Origin: Bacteroidota bacterium
Lineage (GTDB): Bacteria; Bacteroidota; Bacteroidia; Chitinophagales; Chitinophagaceae
NCBI GenBank assembly: GCA_003175935.1
Contig: PSRI01000065.1
Span: forward strand, 1 to 47,736
Direction of reading: 5' to 3'
Length of the DNA stretch: 47,736 bases
Shown here: positions 16,607 to 25,340 of the stretch, piece after piece
How positions within the stretch are numbered: the first letter of the stretch is position 1
How the letters are laid out: each line of letters begins with the position of its first letter
Program-made: the position numbers and the translations under genes
The notes under the pieces: model-generated
What the model was told of the DNA's origin: nothing
The model's input: only the letters and a program-made list of their open reading frames with translations
Databases searched by the model: none

Positions 16607-17740
16607 ATGAAACTGCGGGTCCTTGTTCTCGGCGCCGGCTTTGGCGGACTTGAACTTAGTACAATTCTTTCTGAGAAACTTGGCGATAGACTTGATCTTA
16701 CTTTGATTGATCAACACGATTCTTTTTATTTCGGATATTCAAAATTTGATGTAATGTTCGGACATAAAACATCAGATGCGATTCGAATTTATTATAGAGA
16801 CATTCTAAAATTGGGAGTAAAGTTCAAACAGGAAACGATAACTACTATTGATCCCGCTAGTAAAAAAGTAAAAACGAATCTTGACTCTTACGACACCGAC
16901 GTACTCGTAATTGCCCTGGGAGCTGATTACGATTTTGCTGCAACACCCGGACTAACGGATGGTGCCAATGAATTTTATTCATTAGCCGGCGCTGAGAAAT
17001 TAAGAGAAGTATTGCCTAAATTTTCTAAAGGAAGAGTGATTGTTGGAGTATGTGGTGCTCCCTTCAAATGTCCGCCCGCTCCAAGCGAAGCGGCATTATT
17101 AATTCATGATTATCTGGTAAACCGAGGTATTCGCAATGATTGTGAAATTAGTCTGGTTATGCCTTTTGGATTGCCCATTCCGCCTTCACCTGATACCTCA
17201 AAGGCATTATTGAAAGAATTTGCAGATCGTAACATCCAGTTTATTCCAAAAAAATTAGTTCGTTCCATTGATCCTGCAAAACACATTGCGCATTTAGATG
17301 ATGGAACTGAAATGCCTTTCGAATTATTTTTAGGCATACCGAAACATCGGGTACCCGTTGTTGTTGAGCAAAGTGGCATGACCGTAAATGGATGGATTCC
17401 CGTGGACAAAGGAAATCTTAGCACTCAATTCCCAAATGTTTATGCTATAGGTGATGTAAATAGCGTAGGCACTCCTAAAGCCGGTGTTTTTGCAGAAGGC
17501 GCAGCAAAAGCCGCTGCTGAGTCTATTATTGCAGCATTCGAAAGTGGCGAAACACCCGAACCATATAAAGGAAATGGCACTTGCTACATTGAGTTCGGGG
17601 GTGGTAAAGTGGGAAAAGTAAATGTGGATTTCTTTTCAGGCCCCGCGCCTTTTGGAACTTATGAAGAAGCAACTGAAGAACTGGTTGCAGACAAAGAGCA
17701 ATTTGCTTCAAGTAGAAAAGCAAGGTGGTTTGGGATATAG
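16607..17740 (+). CDS. FAD-dependent oxidoreductase, sulfide:quinone-reductase-like
   Basis: The 377-aa protein has the FAD-binding start VLVLGAGFGGLE (GxGxxG) and a second conserved block FPNVYAIGDVN for the FAD ribityl. The layout follows SQR/flavocytochrome-c sulfide dehydrogenase: DQHDSFYFGYSKFDVMFG near residues 36-53 and a central VGVCGAPFKCPPAPSEAALL. The two cysteines in CGAPFKCPP are where the family has one redox cysteine; the other SQR cysteines are not at obvious positions. It could be an SQR variant or another pyridine-nucleotide disulfide-type enzyme. It lacks a signal peptide and ends with ARWFGI, without an amphipathic helix I can identify. Confidence 0.75.
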   Translation: MKLRVLVLGAGFGGLELSTILSEKLGDRLDLTLIDQHDSFYFGYSKFDVMFGHKTSDAIRIYYRDILKLGVKFKQETITTIDPASKKVKTNLDSYDTDVLVIALGADYDFAATPGLTDGANEFYSLAGAEKLREVLPKFSKGRVIVGVCGAPFKCPPAPSEAALLIHDYLVNRGIRNDCEISLVMPFGLPIPPSPDTSKALLKEFADRNIQFIPKKLVRSIDPAKHIAHLDDGTEMPFELFLGIPKHRVPVVVEQSGMTVNGWIPVDKGNLSTQFPNVYAIGDVNSVGTPKAGVFAEGAAKAAAESIIAAFESGETPEPYKGNGTCYIEFGGGKVGKVNVDFFSGPAPFGTYEEATEELVADKEQFASSRKARWFGI

Positions 17741-17771
17741 TATTAAGTATAGAGTACTAAGTATTTAGACT
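17741..17771. repeat. 31-bp repeat, copy A (TATTAAGTAT...TAGACT)
   Basis: Starts immediately after the SQR-like stop codon and matches 29846-29876 at most positions, including the TATTAAGT start, a central GAGTACT and the final AGACT. The second copy also sits exactly at a gene end. Confidence 0.6.
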
Positions 17772-17784
17772 GGAAATCTTTGCG

Positions 17785-17850
17785 ACCTGGCGTCTTTGCC
17801 TGCCTGCTCGCCTTCGCGAAGCTCTAGCGAAGCAAGCCGGCAGGCAGGCG
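17785..17850. repeat. GC-rich nested inverted repeat, GCGTCTTTGC family
   Basis: A CTGGCGTCTTTGCC stretch runs into nested palindromes: outer arms GCCTGCCTGC (17798-17807) and GCAGGCAGGC (17840-17849), inner arms CTTCGC (17812-17817) and GCGAAG (17827-17832). The core CTTCGCGAAnCT(n)TAGCGAAGCAAG recurs at 30864-30886. Confidence 0.75.
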
Positions 17851-17889
17851 AGAAAAAAACATACCAAAAACTACAGACCACAAACCAGA

Positions 17890-17912
17890 AAGTCACGCAT
17901 TAAACGTGACTT
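17890..17912. terminator. Hairpin between convergent genes, possible weak terminator
   Basis: AAGTCACG (17890-17897) pairs with CGTGACTT (17905-17912). It lies 33 bp past the RND gene stop on the minus side, but the T-run is weak. Confidence 0.35.
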
Positions 17913-17944
17913 CCATCCCAACCTATCCATTCTCATGTTTCGCC

Positions 17945-20900
17945 TCAAATAATTCTCATAGGCTTTTTTTTCTTCAACAGCTTGAAATAGACAAGTGGCA
18001 CAACAATTAGCGTTAGGAAAGTTGAAGTGATTGTTCCACCCATGAGAGAAATTGCCAGCCCCTGGAAAGTAGGATCAAACAAAATGATCATTGTACCAAC
18101 AACTACCGCACCTGCAGTTAATAAAATCGGCGTTATCCTTACAGCGCCGGCTTCGATAATTGCCTGCTTAAGTGAACTTCCTTCTTTTAAGCGCATCTCT
18201 ATAAAATCAATAAGCAAAACAGAATTTCGTACCATTACGCCTGCCAGTGCGATAAATCCAACCAATGACGTCGCAGTGAAATAGGCCCCCATAATCCAAT
18301 GTCCTATTACAATTCCAATTAGTGAAAGTGGAATTGCAGCAAGCATTATAAGTGGGGTGATGAAATTTTGAAACCAGCCAACTATTAGCATGTAAATTAC
18401 TATGAGCGCAAACACGAAAGCGATTCCAAGGTCTCTGAATACTTCATATGTCATCTGCCATTCTCCATCCCATTTTATTGAATAATTATCTTCGTTTTCG
18501 GGCTGATGAGTATATTCTTCATTCATTGTATATCCTGCCGGCAATTGAATATGTTTGATACTGTCTGAAATTTCCTTAATTGCATACAGGGGACTTTCTA
18601 ATTTCCCGGCCATGTCTGCCGTTACATAAACTACACGCTTTTGGTTCTTTCTGTAGATGCTTTTTTCCTTTTTGATTTTGGAAATAGTTACCAGATCACC
18701 TACCGGTAAAGCATTACCCCGTTGGCCAATCAACTTGAGATTTTTTAGTTCGTCAATGCCTGATTTATCTGCATTATTAAGTTGTAGTTTAATATTAACC
18801 GGACTAAAAGATGCAGGCTGATAAAGCGTTCCTGCAACCTCACCGGATAAAGCAGCATTCATATTGGCAACTACCTGAGAAGTGGTGATACCGTATCGAA
18901 TTGCTTTGTCCTTATTCACTTCAAAATGATATTGAAACTGATCATCCTCTGTATACCAATCAATATCTACAACATCTTTAGTTGACGACAATAACTTTTT
19001 AATTTTGTCGCCGATCTTTATTTGCTCATTATAATCAGGTCCATATATTTCCGCAACGAGTGTGGACAATACAGGAGGGCCCGGAGGAATTTCTACAAGC
19101 TTTGCATTTGCGCCATATTGATCTGCAATTGCCTGAACAGCCTCGCGCATATTCTTAACAATAGTGTGGCTTTGAATTTTTCTGTCTTTCTTATCCACGA
19201 GATTGACTTGCACTTCCGCAACATTATCTCCATTGCGAGTATCGTAATGGCGAACCAACCCATTAAAACTCACAGGTGCTGCAGTACCGGCATAAACCTG
19301 GTAATTTTTGATCATAGGTTGGGTGGAGATATAACGTGCAATCTCATTTGCTACAGCCGAAGTCTTTTCAAGCGTTGTTCCTTCAGGCATATCTACAACT
19401 ACTTCAAATTCATTTTTGTTGTCAAACGGAAGCATTTTCATCACTACAACTTTTTCATAAAACATCATCAACGATCCCATTAAAACAATCACAGTACCAA
19501 TAATAAAACCCCATCGCTTCCATCTGGATTCTAATAGCGGATTTATGAATGCGTAATATATTTTGTAAATCCTTGTTTCCTCTAAATTCAAAATTCTTTT
19601 TTTCTCGCTGTGTTTTCCTTTTTCCCGAAGAAAAATATATCCCAGGTATGGAGTAAGAGTCAACGCAACCAACAGTGAAAATAGCATTGCAATGGAAGCA
19701 CCAACAGGCATCGGACCCATATAAGGGCCCATCAAACCAGTTACAAAAGCCATAGGAAGAATTGCAGCGATCACGGTAAACGTCGCAAGAATAGTTGGAT
19801 TACCTACTTCATTAATAGCATAGATTGCTGCATCTTTGATTGGCAGTCGTCGCATCCCAAAATGCCTGTGCATATTTTCAGCAATAATGATGGAATCATC
19901 AACCACAATACCTGTAATGAATACTAATGCAAACAGGGTAATGCGATTGAGTGTGTAATGCATGAAATAATAAGCGAACAATGTGAGAGCAAATGTTACA
20001 GGCACAGAAATAAACACCACTAAACCTCCCCGCCAGCCCATGGCCAGCATCACAAATAACGTCACGCCAACAATCGATATAAATAGATGCAGAAGCAATT
20101 CCGAAACTTTATGTGATGCTGTTTCACCATAATTCCGTGTAACTGTTACCTGCACGTCAGATGGCAACAGATCCTTTTTAAGCAGTTCAACTTTTTCAAG
20201 AATTTTTTCCGACAACTGCATCGCATCCCCACCCTTCTTTTTTGAAATAGCAAGGGTAATTGCAGGATAAACAGAATGATAACGATTCTGGGAAGCAATA
20301 TCCGCCTTACCAAATCCAAACATTACATATTGGTTTGGCGTTTCAGGACCTTCGCTCACATCTGCAATCTGTTTTAAATAAATCGGCTTATTGTTGTTGG
20401 ACCCAATTACGAGATTTGCAACATCATCTGCCGTTCTCAAGAAATTACCAGTTTGCACTGAGAATCCGGAATCATTTTTCTGAAATGTTCCGGACAAAAA
20501 TTGAGAATTACTTTCCTGCAAATTCCTGGTCACAGATAGAAAATCAAAATGATTCTCGGCCATCTTGTCTTTATCAAGCACAACTTTTACTTCCCTGCTG
20601 CGACCACCAATGATGTTAATTCCTCCTGCATCGTTTATTTTTTTGAGTTCATTAGTGAGCTGTTCGCCAAGTTGCTTTAATTCATAGTCACTATGCTTTT
20701 CGCTCCATAATGTCAATGCAAGAACCGGAACATCATCAATCGCCCGGGTTTTGATGAGTGGCATTGTCACTCCTGCAGGCATTTTATTCATGTTCTTCAT
20801 TAACTCATCGTACAATTTAACCATGGAACGCTCCACATCCTGCCCAACATAAAATTGCACGATCATCATTAATTGACCCTGCATGGAAGTAGAATATACA

Positions 20901-21151
20901 TACTCTACCCCTTTTACGTTCGATATGATTTTTTCCAATGGCGCAGCCAGCTTCGTTTCTACATCTTTTGGCCCGGCACCAGGCAATCCAACAAATATAT
21001 CAGCTATTGGAACTTCAATCTGAGGCTCTTCTTCTCTAGGTATTTGCATGATGCTAAATCCACCAACGAGCAAGAACGAAACCATCAACAGAATCGTGAG
21101 TTTCGATCCTATAAATGCTTTGGCAATATTTCCCGACAAACCATCTTTCAT
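17945..21151 (-). CDS. RND efflux pump permease subunit
   Basis: The protein has 1068 aa from ATG 21151; an ATG at 21190 would overlap the adaptor gene, while the chosen start leaves 22 bp and gives a standard N-terminus. It shows the RND layout: TM1 then IPREEEPQIEVPIADIFVGL and GAGPKDVETKLAAPLE in the porter domain, a first cluster of TM helices with GIVVDDSIIIAENMHRHFG, a second large periplasmic loop, and a second TM cluster with LVGFIALAGVMVRNSVLLID. Members of this branch export small organic compounds or metals using the proton motive force; the substrate is not evident. It is the last gene of the TolC-MFP-RND operon. Confidence 0.94.
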   Translation of the reverse strand: MKDGLSGNIAKAFIGSKLTILLMVSFLLVGGFSIMQIPREEEPQIEVPIADIFVGLPGAGPKDVETKLAAPLEKIISNVKGVEYVYSTSMQGQLMMIVQFYVGQDVERSMVKLYDELMKNMNKMPAGVTMPLIKTRAIDDVPVLALTLWSEKHSDYELKQLGEQLTNELKKINDAGGINIIGGRSREVKVVLDKDKMAENHFDFLSVTRNLQESNSQFLSGTFQKNDSGFSVQTGNFLRTADDVANLVIGSNNNKPIYLKQIADVSEGPETPNQYVMFGFGKADIASQNRYHSVYPAITLAISKKKGGDAMQLSEKILEKVELLKKDLLPSDVQVTVTRNYGETASHKVSELLLHLFISIVGVTLFVMLAMGWRGGLVVFISVPVTFALTLFAYYFMHYTLNRITLFALVFITGIVVDDSIIIAENMHRHFGMRRLPIKDAAIYAINEVGNPTILATFTVIAAILPMAFVTGLMGPYMGPMPVGASIAMLFSLLVALTLTPYLGYIFLREKGKHSEKKRILNLEETRIYKIYYAFINPLLESRWKRWGFIIGTVIVLMGSLMMFYEKVVVMKMLPFDNKNEFEVVVDMPEGTTLEKTSAVANEIARYISTQPMIKNYQVYAGTAAPVSFNGLVRHYDTRNGDNVAEVQVNLVDKKDRKIQSHTIVKNMREAVQAIADQYGANAKLVEIPPGPPVLSTLVAEIYGPDYNEQIKIGDKIKKLLSSTKDVVDIDWYTEDDQFQYHFEVNKDKAIRYGITTSQVVANMNAALSGEVAGTLYQPASFSPVNIKLQLNNADKSGIDELKNLKLIGQRGNALPVGDLVTISKIKKEKSIYRKNQKRVVYVTADMAGKLESPLYAIKEISDSIKHIQLPAGYTMNEEYTHQPENEDNYSIKWDGEWQMTYEVFRDLGIAFVFALIVIYMLIVGWFQNFITPLIMLAAIPLSLIGIVIGHWIMGAYFTATSLVGFIALAGVMVRNSVLLIDFIEMRLKEGSSLKQAIIEAGAVRITPILLTAGAVVVGTMIILFDPTFQGLAISLMGGTITSTFLTLIVVPLVYFKLLKKKKPMRII

Positions 21152-21173
21152 AAACTGCTTTGAATAGTTACAA

Positions 21174-22304
21174 TTATTTTCGATTATCATTCACCATGGT
21201 CACTTCGGGCAACTCTCTCACAATCACCGGAGCTCCATTATATAATTTGCTGTCAAATGAACTAATGAATTTTTCATTCCTGGAAAGGCCCGATATCACT
21301 TCAACCTTATCGCCATATTTTTTCCCAAGTTGAATCCATCTCAATAAAGCAGTATGATTTGCACTTACGGTATAGACGCCTGTTAGTTCATCCCGATTTG
21401 TTATTGCTGACAACGGCACCAGGTTGACATTTTCCGTTTCTTTTTCAACCTTTTTTAAAGGAATTGAAACGCTTGCATACATTCCGGCATATAGATTTCT
21501 TTTTTCATCATCAGCAATACCAATCTTTATGATATACTGTCCTCCTGTAAATTGTGACGAAGGGTTGATTTCAATTATTTTCCCTGAAATAATTTCGCCA
21601 TTAGATTTAATGCGCACCTGAGCCGGATCGCCCAAATGAATTTTATTTATGTCGGATTCTGCAATCGGCGCTGAAACCCGAAAATTCTCATTTTGTTCTA
21701 TAGTCAGGATTGGCATTCCTGGATTCGCAAGGCTTCCTACATCTGCGAGCTTTTGAGTAATTACTCCAGAAAATGGCGCAGTGAGATTGCTATAAGTAAG
21801 GTTAGAATTAGCCTCATTTCGTAATTGGTTAGCCGCCGAAAGTTTTGCTTTTGCAGAATTATATTGAAGAGTTACATTTTCGACTTCTTTGGCAGTAGCA
21901 CTTTGATGCTGATATAAATTGTTGAATCGTTCATAATCCTTTTGTGCGGTTTTCATTACACTTTCTGCCTCTAATATCATAGCATCTGCCTGCGCTCTTT
22001 TCGCCCTGATATCATCATCCCATACTTTAGCGACTAACTGACCGCGAATTACTTTGTCACCAGGCTTAACAAGAATTTCAGTTATGCGACCCATAATCCG
22101 GGTGCTGATATTTACTGTTTTATCTGATTCAATTGTTCCACTGGCAAAAATTTCATGCTCAATACCCGATGAAACAGAAGCAAGCGTTACCATCACTGGC
22201 TTAATTTCAGCCTGATCTTTCATTTTACTTTCATGCGAACATGCGCTTAATCCAATCAAAACAATTATTAATAATGCAGGAAATAAGTTTATATTTTTCA
22301 TCAT
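21174..22304 (-). CDS. RND efflux periplasmic adaptor (MFP), lipoprotein
   Basis: The 376-aa protein has a lipoprotein signal IVLIGLSAC (cysteine near residue 22). Biotinyl-lipoyl-like halves flank a helical hairpin: VNISTRIMGRITEILVKPGD, then the coiled coil ILEAESVMKTAQKDYERFN and NSAKAKLSAANQLRNEA, then LTAPFSGVITQKLADVG. Barrel and membrane-proximal domains follow (PAQVRIKSNGEIISGKIIEI, LYAGMYASVSIPL, AITNRDELTGVYTV). It bridges the RND pump and the TolC-type channel. It starts 17 bp after the outer-membrane gene. Confidence 0.93.
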   Translation of the reverse strand: MMKNINLFPALLIIVLIGLSACSHESKMKDQAEIKPVMVTLASVSSGIEHEIFASGTIESDKTVNISTRIMGRITEILVKPGDKVIRGQLVAKVWDDDIRAKRAQADAMILEAESVMKTAQKDYERFNNLYQHQSATAKEVENVTLQYNSAKAKLSAANQLRNEANSNLTYSNLTAPFSGVITQKLADVGSLANPGMPILTIEQNENFRVSAPIAESDINKIHLGDPAQVRIKSNGEIISGKIIEINPSSQFTGGQYIIKIGIADDEKRNLYAGMYASVSIPLKKVEKETENVNLVPLSAITNRDELTGVYTVSANHTALLRWIQLGKKYGDKVEVISGLSRNEKFISSFDSKLYNGAPVIVRELPEVTMVNDNRK

Positions 22305-22321
22305 TATATTTTTTTGAATTA

Positions 22322-23638
22322 TTATTTGTCGATTGTCAAATATTGAAGTGTTGCTGCTGAAAGATTATGATTGAACAATACTTGCACATAAGCGATTTTT
22401 TGTTGTGCTAATTGAGTTTGCGCAGCCAAAACGTCCGAAGTTTTAGCCAAACCCTGACCATACCGTGTCTGCAATACTCGCAAAGCTTCTGATGCCTGCT
22501 CAACAGCGAGCCGCTGTTGCTTCATTAGGAAAGTGGCATCAATTAATTGCCTTCTTGCGTGATTGATCTCAATCTGAGCTTCGTTTTTTTTCTGATCCAG
22601 TTGCATTCCAAGTTTCTCCTGCTCCAGGCGCAACTGTGAAATGGTGTTTTTTACTTTGCCACCATTTAAAAGGTTCCATGACATTCGAATACCAGCCAAA
22701 TATGATTTCGCACCAAATCCAAACATGGCTTTATCATTTAACTGATATGAAGCAAATCCATTCAGCCTCGGAAAAAGACTCATTCTTGAAGATTTGATTA
22801 CCAACTCGTATGATTCCATCCCTTTCTGAATTGCTTTGAAATCTGCTCTGCCTTCGGAAAATTTTAAACTATCTAAGGTCATGTCGCTATTTACGACGAT
22901 AGAATCTATCTTATAAATAGTTCCCAAAGATTTACCCATAAGCAAACTCAACAAATCAGATGCATCCTGAATTGCAGACTCAGAGTTTTTGACCTGTGTT
23001 TCTGCATTCAAAACCTGTACTTCTGAGCCTAATAAATCCGATTTTTGAATCAATCCCTGGTTATAATAATCGCAGGAGACTTTATGAATAGCACTGGAAC
23101 TATTTAAAGTCTCAATCAAAACTTCGTTTTCACTATATGCCATTTGCAACTGCAGATAAGCTTTTTCTGCTTCAAATCTCAGATAGTCTTTGGTGCGTTT
23201 CGAAATGAACTGATACATTTCGATTTCTTTCGTGGCACCTTTTCTCTGATACAACATATCTAAATTCAGTAGTGGCTGCAGGAGCTCAATTTTTGTGGAG
23301 AAGTCTGATGTAGCAGAAGGATTATTCAACAATTCTGGATTAAAGTCAGCCGGCGTAATCGATCCCTGTTGAAGTTTAGAACCAAATGCATTTAAGGGAT
23401 TATTAGTACTGATGCCCGTGTACGACAGGTTTGCAGCAGGTAACATCATGGCATTGGTCTCGCGAAATTTTGCTTCCGCGATTTTTATATCCAATTCTGA
23501 TAACCTGGCACCATCATTATTCGAAACTGAAGCATTGATTGCTTCCCGCAGTGTAAGATGTTGGGTATTTTGTTGCGAGCGGCTTGCAAAGCCTGCAAAA
23601 GAAATTACAAAAAGCAATAACCAATTCTTGTTCCTCAT
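22322..23638 (-). CDS. TolC-family outer-membrane efflux channel
   Basis: The ATG at 23638 gives 438 aa with a signal peptide ending ASRSQ; the GTG one codon upstream is an alternative. The two-fold TolC repeat is visible: LTLREAINASVSNNDGARLS starts repeat one and the characteristic helical barrel pieces SSAIHKVSCDYYNQGLIQKSD and RLEQEKLGMQLDQKKNEAQI belong to the two hairpins; EALRVLQTRYGQGLAKTSDV closes repeat two. It is first of the efflux operon and stands about 100 bp downstream of the Crp/Fnr gene on the same strand, with a palindromic operator in between. Confidence 0.93.
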   Translation of the reverse strand: MRNKNWLLLFVISFAGFASRSQQNTQHLTLREAINASVSNNDGARLSELDIKIAEAKFRETNAMMLPAANLSYTGISTNNPLNAFGSKLQQGSITPADFNPELLNNPSATSDFSTKIELLQPLLNLDMLYQRKGATKEIEMYQFISKRTKDYLRFEAEKAYLQLQMAYSENEVLIETLNSSSAIHKVSCDYYNQGLIQKSDLLGSEVQVLNAETQVKNSESAIQDASDLLSLLMGKSLGTIYKIDSIVVNSDMTLDSLKFSEGRADFKAIQKGMESYELVIKSSRMSLFPRLNGFASYQLNDKAMFGFGAKSYLAGIRMSWNLLNGGKVKNTISQLRLEQEKLGMQLDQKKNEAQIEINHARRQLIDATFLMKQQRLAVEQASEALRVLQTRYGQGLAKTSDVLAAQTQLAQQKIAYVQVLFNHNLSAATLQYLTIDK

Positions 23639-23686
23639 CACTTTAAATTATGGCCCAAAAATATTTTGAGACCATAACCCTTACCG

Positions 23687-23698
23687 TGACTTAAGTCA
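23687..23698. promoter_or_regulatory. Palindromic operator TGACTTAAGTCA
   Basis: A perfect 12-bp palindrome 49 bp upstream of the tolC-like ATG and 39 bp past the Crp/Fnr gene. The two-half-site form (TGAC-N4-GTCA) is of the Crp/Fnr type, so the adjacent regulator is the likely binder. Confidence 0.6.
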
Positions 23699-23737
23699 TG
23701 CAAACTTGATAAGAAGCAAAGAATCTTGTTAAAATAA

Positions 23738-24376
23738 TCAGAAATCCAGGTTAATGATTTCTATGAATTGCTTTTTCATCACTTTTATCATTCCCTTTTC
23801 AGTGAATTTTTTCATCAGCCTTGAGATCACTTCGCGCGAAGAATTTAATTCCCTGGCGATTTCTGCTTTATTGACCTGAAAATTGTTTGATTTATGCATC
23901 TCCTGCTGGAGACGTAAATAGTGGATCAATTTTGAATCCATGGTTTTGAATGCAGTATGATCAAATGTTGCAAGAAGTTTTTCAAAACCCGATCGATGAG
24001 AATCCAAAACATATTCGTACCAGGTTTTGTATTTGAACATCCATTGATCCATACATTCAGGAGGAACAGCAATAACAGTTGTATTATTTACAACCTTTCC
24101 CATCACTTCGCTTTTTTCTCTTCTGCCTGTAGGAATCATGGCCAGACTGCATGCCTGCCCGGGTTCCAGGTAATACATAAAATATTCGTTACCCTCATCA
24201 TCTTCACGATATACTTTTATCATTCCTTCGAGCACTAGCAAAATCGATTTGAAGTATTGACCTGTTTTCACGATCTCTTCACCCGGTTCAAAAATTTTGA
24301 ATTCTGCCGCTTTTTCGAGATTCTCCAAAAGTTCAGATTCAAAAGAAGGAAATATGCGATGCACGTCCTTTAACAT
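23738..24376 (-). CDS. Crp/Fnr-family transcriptional regulator
   Basis: The 212-aa protein has the cyclic-nucleotide-binding-like beta roll at about 15-125 (FKIFEPGEEIVKTGQYFKSI, LLVLEGMIKVYREDDEGNEY, FMYYLEPGQACSLAMI) and a C-terminal winged helix (VNKAEIARELNSSREVISRLMKKF). The roll lacks the RxS motif needed for cAMP binding, and no FNR iron-sulfur cysteine set is present, so the effector is unknown. It lies upstream of the TolC-MFP-RND genes and probably regulates them through the palindrome at 23687-23698. Confidence 0.92.
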   Translation of the reverse strand: MLKDVHRIFPSFESELLENLEKAAEFKIFEPGEEIVKTGQYFKSILLVLEGMIKVYREDDEGNEYFMYYLEPGQACSLAMIPTGRREKSEVMGKVVNNTTVIAVPPECMDQWMFKYKTWYEYVLDSHRSGFEKLLATFDHTAFKTMDSKLIHYLRLQQEMHKSNNFQVNKAEIARELNSSREVISRLMKKFTEKGMIKVMKKQFIEIINLDF

Positions 24377-24507
24377 AGTGGCAAGTTAGCTAAACTTGTC
24401 CTGGTATTTGAACCGTATATGTATAAGTGAGCCCACCTTCTGGTATTGAGCAATAACTGATTGAAGCTGATGAGTTTCATTGCTTTCCGCAAAGGCGTTG
24501 AATCGTA

Positions 24508-24515
24508 TATATTTG
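24508..24515 (+). promoter_or_regulatory. Promoter -7 box TATATTTG
   Basis: Exact TAnnTTTG match 30 bp upstream of the ATG of the frameshifted PepSY-like gene. A TTG at 24480-24482 is 25 bp away, slightly beyond the usual spacing. Confidence 0.5.
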
Positions 24516-24545
24516 TTTTCAATAAACCAGTCTAAAAATTACAAT

Positions 24546-24805
24546 ATGGTACGCTCATTATTAGCTGCACTAGCTGCCATCCTATTTTCCTGCTCCTCGT
24601 CAACGAATTTGAAATAAAAGAATCCGAAGTTCCTCCCGGAGTGATGAGTGCATTCAAAGCAAAATATCCGACAGCAGCAAATGTGAAATGGGAAGCGGAG
24701 AAGGAAGACGGAAAATTTATTTTCGAAGCAGATTTCAAAGTTGGAGGCAAGGAAAAAGAATTGCATATTAGTCCGGATGGTTTGACAACTACAGAAGGAG
24801 ATTAA
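24546..24805 (+). pseudogene. PepSY-like lipoprotein gene broken by a frameshift
   Basis: From ATG 24546 the frame reads MVRSLLAALAAILFSCSSS, a perfect lipoprotein signal, then TNLK and a TAA at 24615. The downstream part is open in another frame (codons beginning 24611) to TAA 24803-24805: EIKESEVPPGVMSAFKAKYP, then a W-E-x-E block (VKWEAEKEDGKFIFEADFKV) and a closing LHISPDGLTTTEGD. That is the pattern of small PepSY-like (DUF2874-type) periplasmic proteins. One missing base between about 24600 and 24611 would restore a single protein of about 86 aa. The gene is either a fresh pseudogene or carries a sequencing error. It has its own -7 box. Confidence 0.75.
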
Positions 24806-24868
24806 TTCAACTGGAGAAATAATTCTACATTAATTTTTAGGCTATATTGAAAAGAAATTAAGATCTAT

Positions 24869-25276
24869 ATGAATACTGGAACATCGCTAGCTGCAGTACA
24901 ACAATACATTGACGCTTTCAACAGAGGCGACGCCAATGCAATGGCGGCGAGTTTTGATAAACCCGGCCAAATTTTAGACGGTATGGCACCACATGTTTGG
25001 CAGGGACCAACAGCGGCCTTAGATTGGTATAAAGATGTTTTGATTGAAGGAGAAGCTCATGGTGCTTCTGGTTATTTCGTCACACTCGGGGATCCCTTAC
25101 ACAACAATATTACCAATGACAGTGCTTATGTTGTTGTGCCCGCAACGATGAGTTTCGAAGTCAAAGGAACTAAAGTGCTCCAGACGGGAGCAATATTTAC
25201 AGTTGCTTTACGAAAAAAAGAAAATGGATGGCTCGTTTCTGCATGGGCCTGGGCAAAGGGATCGAATAAGAGTTAG
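24869..25276 (+). CDS. SnoaL-like / SgcJ-type NTF2-fold protein
   Basis: The 135-aa protein has no signal peptide. The start AAVQQYIDAFNRGDANAMAA followed by DGMAPHVWQGPTAALDWYKD is the standard N-terminal helix pair of NTF2-like SnoaL/SgcJ proteins, and the end VALRKKENGWLVSAWAWAKG is the usual last strand pair. Such proteins are small isomerases, hydrolases or binding domains; no specific activity can be assigned. It lies 63 bp after the broken PepSY-like gene and 64 bp before the sialidase-like gene. Confidence 0.82.
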   Translation: MNTGTSLAAVQQYIDAFNRGDANAMAASFDKPGQILDGMAPHVWQGPTAALDWYKDVLIEGEAHGASGYFVTLGDPLHNNITNDSAYVVVPATMSFEVKGTKVLQTGAIFTVALRKKENGWLVSAWAWAKGSNKS

Positions 25277-25340
25277 CGCTGGATTCCCGAAAATTGCTTT
25301 AATGAAATAATATTCGAAACAATAGAATATTGATTAGATC

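Noticed and set aside
19022-19483. A 153-codon plus-strand frame inside the RND gene
   Set aside because: The opposite strand encodes a full-length conserved RND permease; the antisense frame has no recognisable features.
25309-25331. Terminator between the SnoaL-like and sialidase-like genes
   Set aside because: The 7-bp stem is AT-rich with a 9-nt loop and no T-run, so it is more likely incidental or a weak ribosome-site structure.
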